Counted from the stretch's first letter, positions 1-5,820 are shown. The stretch: 7,953 bases of DNA from an uncultured Acetobacteraceae bacterium (GCA_903839965.1 CAIMEK010000333.1:1-7953), one strand, 5' to 3'. Notes: a model not told the origin generated them from the letters alone. A program made the numbers and translations.

Positions 1-34
1 ACAAGCGCCAAACCCACCATCTTTCCGCCCTTGG

Positions 35-69
35 CTCTCCGTCCTCCGCTCTCCGCGTCTCCCTCTCGC
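35..69 (+). repeat. Imperfect pyrimidine-rich heptad repeat
   Basis: Five successive 7-base units can be read: CTCTCCG, TCCTCCG, CTCTCCG, CGTCTCC and CTCTCGC. The first three differ by only two bases, the last two are looser. The strand shown is almost free of A. No gene covers it. It could be a remnant of a dispersed intergenic repeat or simply biased spacer DNA; copies elsewhere cannot be seen from here. Confidence 0.45.
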
Positions 70-94
70 TTTCTGCCCCCCCAAGTGGCGGGGT

Positions 95-116
95 CCAGGG
101 GCCTCACGGCCCCTGG
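95..116 (-). terminator. GC-rich perfect hairpin behind the OmpR-type regulator
   Basis: CCAGGGGCC (95-103) and GGCCCCTGG (108-116) form a perfect 9-bp stem around a TCAC loop. It is the second of two hairpins met after the regulator stop codon when read on the minus strand. No run of U follows on that strand, so it is not a textbook intrinsic terminator. It may act as a pause, Rho-assisted or 3'-end-protecting structure, or be a copy of a dispersed GC-rich palindrome. Confidence 0.5.
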
Positions 117-121
117 CGGGT

Positions 122-138
122 CCAGGGCGGAGCCCTGG
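122..138 (-). terminator. Short GC-rich hairpin immediately after the regulator stop
   Basis: CCAGGGC (122-128) pairs with GCCCTGG (132-138) around a 3-base loop, starting about 5 nt past the TAG stop of the response regulator on the minus strand. The same CCAGGG/CCCTGG theme occurs in the neighbouring hairpin at 95-116, so the two look like tandem, diverged copies of one palindromic unit (each preceded by GGGTCCAGGG on the plus strand). Terminator activity is inferred from position; there is no U tract. Confidence 0.5.
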
Positions 139-143
139 CCTTC

Positions 144-863
144 CTACACCGCCAATGGTTTCACGCCCTCGGGGTCGAGTCGGTAGCCGCCGCCTTCGGT
201 GACCAGCAGGCGGGCGTTCGAGGGGTCGGGTTCGATTTTCTGGCGCAGGCGGTAGATGTGGGTTTCCAGTGTGTGGGTGGTCACCGCCGAGTTGTAGCCC
301 CAGACCTCGTTCAGCAGCACCTGGCGCGGCACCGGTTTGCTGCCGGCGCGGTAGAGGAACTTGAGGATGGCGGCTTCTTTTTCGGTAAGGCGGATGCGGC
401 GGTTCTTGGCCGGGTCCTGCAGCAGTTTCGCCGCCGGGCGGAAGGTGTAGGGTCCGATGGTGAAGACCGCGTCCTCGCTGTTCTCGAAGATGCGCAGCTG
501 GGCGCGCAGCCGGGCCAGCAGCTCGGCCATACGGAACGGTTTGGCGATGTAGTCGTTGGCGCCGGAGTCGAGGCCGCGCACCACGTCGGCTTCCTCGTCG
601 GAGCCGGTGAGCATGATGATCGGCACCTTGATGCCGTTGCGTCGCAGTTTGGCGCACAGGTCGCGGCCGTCGCCGTCCGGCAGCGTGACGTCGAGGATGA
701 GTGCGTCGAACCTGGATTCGCGCGCGGCGATCTTCGCCTCGGCTTCGCCGGCCGTTTCCGCGCCGGTGGCGGTGAATTCGCCATCGACGGCCAGTTGCTC
801 GATCAGCATGGCGCGCAAGGTGGGGTCGTCGTCCACGATCAGGATGGGGCGCTCGCCCGTCAT
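144..863 (-). CDS. OmpR/PhoB-family response regulator
   Basis: This 239-residue cytosolic transcription factor is controlled by phosphorylation. The N-terminal receiver domain (about residues 5-120) has the acidic cluster D11-D12-D13, the phospho-acceptor D58 in LILDVTLPDGDG, switch residue T86 and the conserved K108 in AKPF. A C-terminal winged-helix domain (about 137-230) shows the family signatures LTEKEAAIL, VWGYN, HIYRLRQKIE and the closing GGGYRL. Length is normal for the family. The ATG at 863 follows a purine-rich GAGAGGGAAA about 7 nt upstream on the minus strand. No histidine kinase lies beside it, so its partner is unknown. It is divergent from ribA across a 316-bp spacer. It ends in TAG a few bases before two GC-rich hairpins. 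Targets and exact orthologue name cannot be given. Confidence 0.95.
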   Translation of the reverse strand: MTGERPILIVDDDPTLRAMLIEQLAVDGEFTATGAETAGEAEAKIAARESRFDALILDVTLPDGDGRDLCAKLRRNGIKVPIIMLTGSDEEADVVRGLDSGANDYIAKPFRMAELLARLRAQLRIFENSEDAVFTIGPYTFRPAAKLLQDPAKNRRIRLTEKEAAILKFLYRAGSKPVPRQVLLNEVWGYNSAVTTHTLETHIYRLRQKIEPDPSNARLLVTEGGGYRLDPEGVKPLAV

Positions 864-946
864 CGGCCGGTTTCCCTCTCGTCACACGGATTCTCCGGGG
901 CCCGTTCCCCGGCTTCGAGCGTCGGCCCGTTTGGCCGCCACCGCGC

Positions 947-966
947 GGAAACAATCTGCGGTTTCC
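947..966. promoter_or_regulatory. Inverted repeat GGAAAC-N8-GTTTCC, candidate operator
   Basis: GGAAAC (947-952) and GTTTCC (961-966) are perfect inverted arms separated by 8 bases. A further GGTTTCC sits at 869-875, next to the response regulator start. The half-site spacing and the position between divergent genes suit a dimeric regulator, possibly the adjacent OmpR-type protein itself, though that family more often uses direct repeats. Binding is only inferred. Confidence 0.3.
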
Positions 967-1011
967 ACAACGGAGTCCGAACCGAACGCACGACGACAAT
1001 GGCATACGGCC

Positions 1012-1039
1012 TTGTCGTTTCGCAAGTCGCGCACATTAT
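1012..1039 (+). promoter_or_regulatory. Candidate sigma70-type promoter for ribA
   Basis: TTGTCG (1012-1017) and CATTAT (1034-1039) are separated by 16 bases and resemble -35 and -10 boxes. Initiation would fall near 1046 and give an untranslated leader of about 130 nt before the chosen ribA start. Matches are partial and GC-rich alphaproteobacterial promoters are poorly defined, so this is tentative. Confidence 0.3.
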
Positions 1040-1179
1040 CGTGAGACACTGCAGGTCGGTTCGTGCCGCGCCTCCATATGCTGTGCGGCCTCGTTCAAGC
1101 GCACGCAGCGGCAGGGGCGGACCTGCAATGCCGCCACAATTCTCGACCAGCCTCTCCCATTACGTTATCCGGTACCTGC

Positions 1180-2358
1180 ATGACATCTACGCCGTTCCGC
1201 CATCAATCCCTGAACGCCAGCGCGCCGGCGTCCGCTCAAGCCGGCGTGGCCGGCCTGCCCGACCCGGCCGTATTGCGGCTGCGCGCGGTGCACCGGGCGG
1301 TGGCCGACCTGCGGCGCGGCACGCCAGTGCTGATGGAGGGCGCGCAGGACCTGGTTTTGCTGGCCGCCGAGTCGGCCGGGGCGCGAGGGCTGGAGGAACT
1401 TCGGTACGTGGCCGAGGGAGCGCCGGTACTGCTGTTGGCGCCGGCGCGCGCGGCAGCGCTGCTGCACGGCCCGGTGGTGCCGTTGCATTCGGTGTTTGCG
1501 CTGCGCCTGCCGGAGGCGCTGTTCGAGCCGCAATTCCTGCGCAGCCTGGCCGATCCGACGGTGGCGCAGTTGTTGCCGGCCGAGCCGGTGCTGGTGCCGG
1601 AGTTGCCGGAGCTGGCGCCGGCGGCGGTGGCGCTGGTGAAGTTGGCGCGGTTGCTGCCGGCGGTGCTGGCGGCGCCGTTGCGCGCCGATGGCGCGGCGCG
1701 CGCGGCCGCGTTGCGGCTGCTGTCCGTGGCGGCGGCCGATGTGCAGGCCTATCCGGCGTCGATGGCGGCGAAGCTGACGCGGGTGGCGGAGGCGAAGGTG
1801 CCGCTGGAGGGTGTGCGCGATGCGCGCATCGTGGCGTTCCGGGCGCCCGACGCGGGGGTGGAGCATCTGGCCATCCTGATCGGCAAGCCGGAGGAGGCGA
1901 CCTCGCCGCTGGTGCGGCTGCATTCCGAATGCTTCACCGGCGATTTGCTGGGCAGCCTGCGCTGCGACTGCGGCCTGCAGTTGCGGGGCGCGATTCGCCG
2001 CATGGCGGAGGAGCGCGCCGGGGTGTTGCTGTATCTGGCGCAGGAAGGCCGCGGCATCGGGCTGGTGAACAAGCTGCGCGCCTATGCGCTGCAGGATCGC
2101 GGGCTCGACACGGTGGATGCCAACCGGGCCCTCGGCTGGGGGGCTGACGAGCGCAATTTCATGCTGGCCGCGACCATGCTGGAGGCGTTGGGCGTGCATC
2201 GCCTGCGGCTGCTGACGAACAACCCCGACAAGGTGTCGGCGCTGGTGGCCTGTGGGGTGGATGTGGCGCGGCGCGAGTCGCACACGTTCGCGCCGAACGG
2301 GGTGAACGATCAGTACCTGGCCACCAAGGTGGAGCGGTTCGGCCACTTGCCCGGCTGA
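1180..2358 (+). CDS. ribA: GTP cyclohydrolase II with degenerate RibB-like N-terminal domain
   Basis: This enzyme converts GTP to 2,5-diamino-6-ribosylamino-4(3H)-pyrimidinone 5'-phosphate, formate and pyrophosphate, the first committed step of riboflavin synthesis in the cytosol. The C-terminal catalytic domain (about residues 203-390) keeps the zinc cysteines C251, C262 and C264 in HSECFTGD...LRCDCG. It also has QEGRGIGL (288-295), Y302, D323 and R325 in ADER, and LLTNNPDKV; spacing matches E. coli RibA exactly (C54, C65, C67, Y105, D126, R128). The first ~190 residues resemble 3,4-dihydroxy-2-butanone 4-phosphate synthase in outline (AVADLRRGTPVL...LAAE) but lack its acidic catalytic loop, so this half is probably inactive. 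ATG 1180 is preferred: it begins the family-like region, and the in-frame ATG at 1063 adds 39 residues of low plausibility. No clear Shine-Dalgarno is visible. Confidence 0.93.
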   Translation: MTSTPFRHQSLNASAPASAQAGVAGLPDPAVLRLRAVHRAVADLRRGTPVLMEGAQDLVLLAAESAGARGLEELRYVAEGAPVLLLAPARAAALLHGPVVPLHSVFALRLPEALFEPQFLRSLADPTVAQLLPAEPVLVPELPELAPAAVALVKLARLLPAVLAAPLRADGAARAAALRLLSVAAADVQAYPASMAAKLTRVAEAKVPLEGVRDARIVAFRAPDAGVEHLAILIGKPEEATSPLVRLHSECFTGDLLGSLRCDCGLQLRGAIRRMAEERAGVLLYLAQEGRGIGLVNKLRAYALQDRGLDTVDANRALGWGADERNFMLAATMLEALGVHRLRLLTNNPDKVSALVACGVDVARRESHTFAPNGVNDQYLATKVERFGHLPG

Positions 2359-2438
2359 TATCGGACCGCCCCGCGCGGCGGCCGATGGCGGCACGGGGGT
2401 TGCAGGACCGGGGGGCATGTCGCACTCCGGGGCCCGCC

Positions 2439-2840
2439 ATGAGCGTCGATCCTACCGCTGCTGCACCCTCGGCAGCCCTCGTGCCGCAACCCGTCGCAAC
2501 GTCGGGCGTGGATTTCGAGTTCCGGCTGGCGAACCTGAACCCCCTGCAGTATTTGCCGATCATCGGCACGATTTACCGGGCAATCACCGGCGAGCACATC
2601 GATCCGGGCTGGCGGATTGGCGGCGCGGTGGTGACCGGCGCTCTGATCGGCGGCCCGGCGGGCATCGTGACCTCGCTGCTCGGGGTGGGGTTCGAAGAGT
2701 TGTTCCACCGGATCATCGGCGATGCCGAGCCGGCGGGGCCGACGCCGGACCCGGCGACGCGGCGGCAGGCGGTGGCGGCCTACGAGGCGACGGCTATGCT
2801 GGATTCGCAACCTTGGGTCGTGGCAGAGGGGTCGGGATGA
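2439..2840 (+). CDS. Conserved-looking hypothetical protein with glycine-rich hydrophobic stretch
   Basis: I do not recognise a named family. The 133-residue product has an Ala/Pro-rich start (1-22), a compact motif LNPLQYLPIIGTIYRAITG (33-51), then a Gly/Ala/Val-rich hydrophobic segment (about 58-85) that could associate with or enter the membrane. An acidic, Pro-rich tail follows. There is no signal peptide or cysteine. ATG 2439 is chosen because the core follows it closely; an in-frame ATG at 2385 would add 18 residues. Neither has a good ribosome binding site. It lies 80 nt after ribA, and its TGA overlaps the ATG of the L,D-transpeptidase-like gene (ATGA), indicating translational coupling and a shared transcript. 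A role near the envelope, alongside that neighbour, is only a guess. Confidence 0.75.
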   Translation: MSVDPTAAAPSAALVPQPVATSGVDFEFRLANLNPLQYLPIIGTIYRAITGEHIDPGWRIGGAVVTGALIGGPAGIVTSLLGVGFEELFHRIIGDAEPAGPTPDPATRRQAVAAYEATAMLDSQPWVVAEGSG

Positions 2841-3337
2841 CCGAAGCGATCGTGCATGCGGACGGGCGGCTCGAACTGCATGGCCGGATCTGGCGCTGCG
2901 CCTTGGGGCGGGCGGGGGTGCGGGAGCGCAAGCAGGAGGGCGACGGGGCCACGCCGGCCGGCGTGCTGGCGCTGCGCCGGGTGCTCTACCGGGCCGATCG
3001 GGTGGCGAAACCGCGCGCCGCGGTGCCGCGCGAGCCGATCGGCGCGCAGGACGGCTGGTGCGACGACCCCTCGCACGCCGACTACAACCGCCAGGTGCGC
3101 CTGCCGCATCCAGGCCGGTGCGAGGAGCTGTGGCGGCGCGACGGGCTGTACGACGTGGTGGGCGTGCTGGGCTGGAACGACGCCCCGGTGGTCGGCGGCC
3201 GCGGCTCGGCAATTTTCCTGCACGTGGCGCGAGGGGATTACGCGCCCACCGAGGGCTGCGTGGCGCTGGTGCTGGCGGACCTGCTGGCGGTGCTGCAGGC
3301 CGGGGTGACCGGGCTGCGGGTGCTGGCGCTGCCCTGA
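2837..3337 (+). CDS. L,D-transpeptidase family protein (YkuD domain)
   Basis: The 166-residue protein belongs to the YkuD fold of cysteine transpeptidases that remodel peptidoglycan cross-links or anchor proteins. The active-site block is visible: H129 in FLHVARGDY and the nucleophile C141 in APTEGCVAL, matching the H-x(n)-[ST]-x-G-C pattern. WCDDP (about residues 75-79) followed by an Asn-Arg pair and an acidic ending is typical of the short, COG3786-like branch. The usual Arg/Asn after the catalytic Cys is replaced by Ala-Leu. No signal peptide or membrane helix precedes the domain, which is unexpected for a periplasmic enzyme. ATG 2837 has a good AGAGGGG site at 2825-2831 and overlaps the upstream stop by 4 nt. 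The stop lies 4 nt from a convergent gene. The substrate is unproven. Confidence 0.88.
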   Translation: MTEAIVHADGRLELHGRIWRCALGRAGVRERKQEGDGATPAGVLALRRVLYRADRVAKPRAAVPREPIGAQDGWCDDPSHADYNRQVRLPHPGRCEELWRRDGLYDVVGVLGWNDAPVVGGRGSAIFLHVARGDYAPTEGCVALVLADLLAVLQAGVTGLRVLALP

Positions 3338-3341
3338 GGGT

Positions 3342-3695
3342 TTACGGATCGCGGCTGAGGCCCCTCGCCGCCAGCGCGTTCAGGTAATCGTGCCAGATCC
3401 GCTCCTGGTCGCGGCCGAGGGTGTAGAGGTAGTCCCAGGAAAACAGGCCGGTATCGTGTCGGTCGTCGAAGGTGAGGCGCACCGCGTAGTTGCCGACCGG
3501 CTCGACGGCAACGATGCCGACATTGCGGCGGCCGGCGACCAGCTTGTGCTCGCCGGGGCCGTGCCCCTGGACCTCGGCGCTGGGGCTTTCGACGCGTAGC
3601 AGCTCGGCCGGGTAGGAGAACTGGCTGCCGTCGTCGAATTTGACCTCCAGGCGGCGCTCGGCCCGCTGCAGGCGGATTTCGGTGGGCGTGGGCAT
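3342..3695 (-). CDS. DUF971 domain protein
   Basis: This small 117-residue protein consists of one DUF971 domain, the fold also found at the N-terminus of gamma-butyrobetaine hydroxylase. Recognisable blocks are LEVKFDDG near the start, the central GHGP...RNVGIVAVEPVGNYAV, TFDDRHDTGLFSWDYLY and the ending LGRDQERIWHDYLNAL. There is no cysteine, signal peptide or membrane segment, so it is presumably cytosolic. Biochemical function of the stand-alone form is unknown. Its ATG shares bases with the TGA of the UPF0434 gene (TGATG) and it has only a weak ribosome site, so translation is probably coupled. It is the last gene of the four-gene cluster and ends in TAA, 4 nt from the opposing transpeptidase gene, with no room for a terminator between them. 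Confidence 0.9.
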   Translation of the reverse strand: MPTPTEIRLQRAERRLEVKFDDGSQFSYPAELLRVESPSAEVQGHGPGEHKLVAGRRNVGIVAVEPVGNYAVRLTFDDRHDTGLFSWDYLYTLGRDQERIWHDYLNALAARGLSRDP

Positions 3696-3901
3696 CAGAT
3701 GTCGTCCAACGGGCGCGCCTCTTCGGGCAGCATGATGGGGATGCCGTCGCGGATCGGGTAGGCCAGGCCGGCGGCGGGGCTGATGAGCTCGTTGTTGACC
3801 CTGTCGTATTGCAGCGGCTGCTTGGTCACCGGGCAGACCAGGATTTCGAGCAGGCGCGGATCGACCGGGGCGTGCGGCGCGGGATCGGGGTGTTCGGCCA
3901 T
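3695..3901 (-). CDS. Trm112-like UPF0434 (YcaR-type) protein
   Basis: This 68-residue protein resembles E. coli YcaR and the Trm112 family. In archaea and eukaryotes, Trm112 proteins activate methyltransferases acting on tRNA, rRNA and release factors. Signatures are DPRLLEILVCP (14-24), the middle ELISPAAGLAYPIRDGIPIML (38-58) and an acidic end. The CPxC zinc motif is degraded: C23 remains but the second position is T26, and the later cysteine of E. coli YcaR (in ELIC) is S41, so zinc binding is unlikely. I recall this CPVTK form as common in alphaproteobacteria. Start ATG 3901 is well supported by AAGGAGGA about 8 nt upstream, the strongest Shine-Dalgarno in the window. It sits 21 nt after the LON-domain gene and overlaps DUF971. 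A methyltransferase partner is not encoded here. Confidence 0.92.
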   Translation of the reverse strand: MAEHPDPAPHAPVDPRLLEILVCPVTKQPLQYDRVNNELISPAAGLAYPIRDGIPIMLPEEARPLDDI

Positions 3902-3922
3902 GGGCCTCTCCTCCTTCGCCTG

Positions 3923-4597
3923 TCAGCTGGCCCGGGAGCGGGGTGGCGCGGTGTCCGCTTCCGTGGCGTGGGCGTCGATGCGCAGCAGGGCAAGCAGGGT
4001 GGCGGCGCGATCGTCCGGGGTGGCGGCTTCCAGCAGCGCCTGCTTCTCGGCCGCCTCGAACGGGCAGGCCATGCAGAGCGTGGTGAGCAGGGTGTCGTCG
4101 GCCATGCTGTCGATGGCTTCCCAGTTCGCCTGGATGGCGCGATGGGCGAAGTAGGCGCGCAGCGCGGCTAGCAGGGCGGCGCGGTCGAAGCCGGCGACCG
4201 GGGCGGCCGGCTCGATGTCGGCGGCGAAGCGGGCGTAGTCGGCGCGCACGCGGCGGTAGCCGTGGAGGGGGGCAAGCTCCTCGGCGATGGCGAAGCGGAT
4301 GATGCCGGTCAGCGTGATGAGGTAGCGCGTGTCCTCGGTTTCGCTGAACGAGGAAATGCGGCCAAGGCAGCCGATGCGGTAGAGCGCCGGGCCGGTGGCG
4401 ATGGGCGGCGGCTGGGCGTCCGGCTGGATCATACCGATCAGCCGGCCGGCGGCCAGCGCGTCCTCGGTCATGGCGAGGTAGCGCGGCTCGAAGATGTTGA
4501 GCGGCAACTTGCCGCGCGGCAGCAGCAGCGCCCCCGTCAGCGGAAAGACCGGAAACGTTTCGGGCAGGTCCTCCGGGCGGGGGCGCAGATGGCCCAT
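3923..4597 (-). CDS. Stand-alone LON substrate-binding domain protein
   Basis: The 224-residue protein is a single LON N-terminal-type domain (about residues 14-205) without the AAA+ ATPase or protease parts of Lon. The opening FPVFPLTGALLLPRGKLPL followed by NIFEPRYLAM, then LIGMIQP, the IGCLGRISSF strand and ITLTGIIRF are diagnostic. The C-terminal helices contain CMACPFEAAEKQALLE. In Lon this domain recognises unfolded or degron-bearing substrates; the free-standing form is widespread in proteobacteria but its role is not established, and an adaptor or holdase role is plausible. Its ATG lies 1 nt beyond the cnoX stop (TGAgATG) and has no clear Shine-Dalgarno, so it is probably translated by coupling to cnoX. 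No signal peptide or membrane segment. Confidence 0.92.
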   Translation of the reverse strand: MGHLRPRPEDLPETFPVFPLTGALLLPRGKLPLNIFEPRYLAMTEDALAAGRLIGMIQPDAQPPPIATGPALYRIGCLGRISSFSETEDTRYLITLTGIIRFAIAEELAPLHGYRRVRADYARFAADIEPAAPVAGFDRAALLAALRAYFAHRAIQANWEAIDSMADDTLLTTLCMACPFEAAEKQALLEAATPDDRAATLLALLRIDAHATEADTAPPRSRAS

Positions 4598-4598
4598 C

Positions 4599-5546
4599 TC
4601 AGCTGAACAGGATGGCGGAGAGCTTACGCCGGGCGGCCATGGTGGCGGGGTCGCTGAAGCCCCAGGCCTCGAAGAATTTCAGCAGCTGCAGGCGGGCCGC
4701 CTCCTCGTTCCAGGCGCGGTTGCGGCGGATGATGTCGAGCAGGGCGTCGGCGGCTTCCTCGCGGCGGTCCATGGCATTGAGCGCGGTGGCCAGGTCGTAG
4801 CGGGCCTGCAGGTCGGCGGGGTCGGCGGCGAGGCGCTGCTCGAAGGCGCCGAGTTGGTCGCGGGCACGGCGGCCCTCGGCGGCCAGGGTGAGGGCGCTGC
4901 GGGCGCCGGAGACCTCGGCGTGGTCGGTAATGGCGGCGGGCACCTTGGCGAGCGCCTGGATGGCCTGGTCTTCCTGGCCGGCGGCCATCAGCGCGCGGAT
5001 GAGGCCGCCCCAGGCTTCCGGGTTTTCGGGCTCGTCGTGCAGCACGGCGGAAAACAGCTCGGCAGCTTCCTGGGGGTTGCCCTGCTCCAACGCCGCCTTG
5101 GCCTCGCCGAGCAGGTCGGCGGCGGGCATGGCGCCGCCGGCCACCTTGAGCAGGCCCTCGACGAAGCGCTTGATCTCGGATTCCGGCTGCGCACCCTGGA
5201 ACAGGTCGGCGATCTGGCCCTGCCAGAAGCCGGCAACGGTGGGGACGGACTGCAAGGGCAGGCCGAGCTGGATGAGCTGCTGGACCAGGCCGCGGTTCTT
5301 GTCGATATCGATCTTGACCAGCTTGATGCGGCCGCCGGCGGCGCGGGTGATTTTTTCCAGCGTTGGGCTGAGCTGCTTGCAGGGGCCGCACCAGGTGGCC
5401 CAGAAATCGACCAGGACGGGGATGGCGCGGGAGGCCTCGACGACGTCCTGCATGAAGGTTTTCTGGTCGCCGTCGACAATCATGGCGGCGGCGGCGCCCT
5501 CGGCGGCGGCACCGCCGGCCTGCTTTTGCCCGATGATAAGGTCCAT
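4599..5546 (-). CDS. cnoX: CnoX-like chaperedoxin (thioredoxin domain plus TPR)
   Basis: This cytosolic protein combines a thioredoxin domain (about residues 23-130) with C-terminal tetratricopeptide helices (about 135-315), the CnoX/YbbN architecture. CnoX holds proteins damaged by oxidants, protects their cysteines and passes them to foldases such as GroEL. The redox motif WCGPC lies at 52-56, preceded by VLVDFWAT, and the cis-proline is P102 in SVPT. The intact motif suggests thioredoxin activity, as reported for the Caulobacter homologue, unlike E. coli CnoX. The TPR part has AKAALEQGNPQEAAELF (about 147-163) and a final YDLATALNAMDRREEAADAL. I chose ATG 5546 (315 residues) over the in-frame ATG at 5609 because AAAGG sits about 7 nt before it. 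It heads a four-gene cluster with the LON-domain gene 1 nt downstream. Confidence 0.92.
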   Translation of the reverse strand: MDLIIGQKQAGGAAAEGAAAAMIVDGDQKTFMQDVVEASRAIPVLVDFWATWCGPCKQLSPTLEKITRAAGGRIKLVKIDIDKNRGLVQQLIQLGLPLQSVPTVAGFWQGQIADLFQGAQPESEIKRFVEGLLKVAGGAMPAADLLGEAKAALEQGNPQEAAELFSAVLHDEPENPEAWGGLIRALMAAGQEDQAIQALAKVPAAITDHAEVSGARSALTLAAEGRRARDQLGAFEQRLAADPADLQARYDLATALNAMDRREEAADALLDIIRRNRAWNEEAARLQLLKFFEAWGFSDPATMAARRKLSAILFS

Positions 5547-5581
5547 GTTGGCGCCTTTGATCCCGTGTCGCTGCGTTTGGA

Positions 5582-5611
5582 TATAAATGGCACAACCGGG
5601 CCGGGGCACAA
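5582..5611 (-). promoter_or_regulatory. Candidate promoter of the cnoX cluster with tandem repeat
   Basis: On the minus strand TTGTGC (5611-5606) and TTTATA (5587-5582) stand 18 bases apart as possible -35 and -10 boxes, giving a leader of roughly 30 nt before ATG 5546. A direct repeat, GGCACAACCGGG at 5589-5600 and GGCACAACCCGGG at 5605-5617 on the plus strand (16-bp period), overlaps these elements and could be an operator. No sigma32-type heat-shock consensus was recognised. Confidence 0.4.
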
Positions 5612-5686
5612 CCCGGGCTTTGGGCAGGGGATTGGCGAAATCGGCGGGGGAACGCGGCGAAAGGGTAGCGGAGGGGGTGCGACCCC

Positions 5687-5715
5687 TTGCAATCGCTGTG
5701 CAACCCGCCTAGAAG
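5687..5715 (+). promoter_or_regulatory. Candidate promoter of tRNA-Gly
   Basis: TTGCAA (5687-5692) and TAGAAG (5710-5715) are separated by exactly 17 bases and match the sigma70 boxes in 4 of 6 positions each. The following GC-rich stretch before the tRNA would be a discriminator typical of stable RNA promoters. Transcription would begin near 5722, about 24 nt before the mature 5' end. Confidence 0.4.
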
Positions 5716-5745
5716 GCGCGCCTCCGCGGCGCGGAGAGACGGAGC

Positions 5746-5820
5746 GCGGGCGTAGCTCAGGGGTAGAGCACAACCTTGCCAAGGTTGGGGTCGAGGGTTC
5801 GAATCCCTTCGCCCGCTCCA
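5746..5820 (+). tRNA. tRNA-Gly (anticodon GCC), CCA encoded
   Basis: The whole cloverleaf can be folded by eye. The acceptor stem is GCGGGCG (5746-5752) with CGCCCGC (5810-5816). The D arm is GCTC...GAGC. The anticodon stem CAACC/GGTTG (5771-5775, 5783-5787) encloses loop TTGCCAA with anticodon GCC at 5778-5780. The T arm GAGGG/CCCTT encloses loop TTCGAAT (5798-5804). Discriminator T5817 is followed by CCA 5818-5820 in the DNA. It reads GGC and GGU glycine codons. It is divergent from cnoX and followed by a terminator. No second copy of its 3' end occurs in the window, so there is no sign here of integration into this tRNA. Confidence 0.98.

Larger units (their letters stand above)
864..1179. 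promoter_or_regulatory. Divergent intergenic region, regulator / ribA
   Basis: No convincing gene lies in these 316 bases; open frames crossing them lack protein-family features. The spacer must hold the start signals for the response regulator (minus) and ribA (plus). It contains an inverted repeat at 947-966 and a possible sigma70-like promoter for ribA at 1012-1039. I looked for an FMN riboswitch in front of ribA and saw no conserved RFN elements. Confidence 0.6.

Noticed and set aside
864..1179. FMN riboswitch in front of ribA
   Set aside because: The conserved RFN box segments (such as the GGGGCAGGGTGAAATTCCC-like core) are not present in the leader.
1063..1179. 39-residue N-terminal extension of RibA from ATG 1063
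   Set aside because: The extension is His/Cys-rich and unlike RibA, starts without a ribosome site, and the sequence resembling the family follows ATG 1180.
258..2147. Plus-strand open frame of 629 codons
   Set aside because: It is antisense to the response regulator, crosses the promoter spacer and then runs in a wrong frame through ribA. The translation is Gly/Ala/Arg-rich with no family features, as expected from stop-poor GC-rich DNA.
1165..2418. Minus-strand open frame of 417 codons
   Set aside because: Entirely antisense to ribA, whose catalytic motifs are intact; the translation is His/Arg/Gln-rich and featureless.
5746..5820. tRNA-Gly as an integration site with a flanking duplicate
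   Set aside because: No second copy of the TTCGAATC...CCA 3' segment and no integrase gene exist in the window; the question remains open beyond the right edge.
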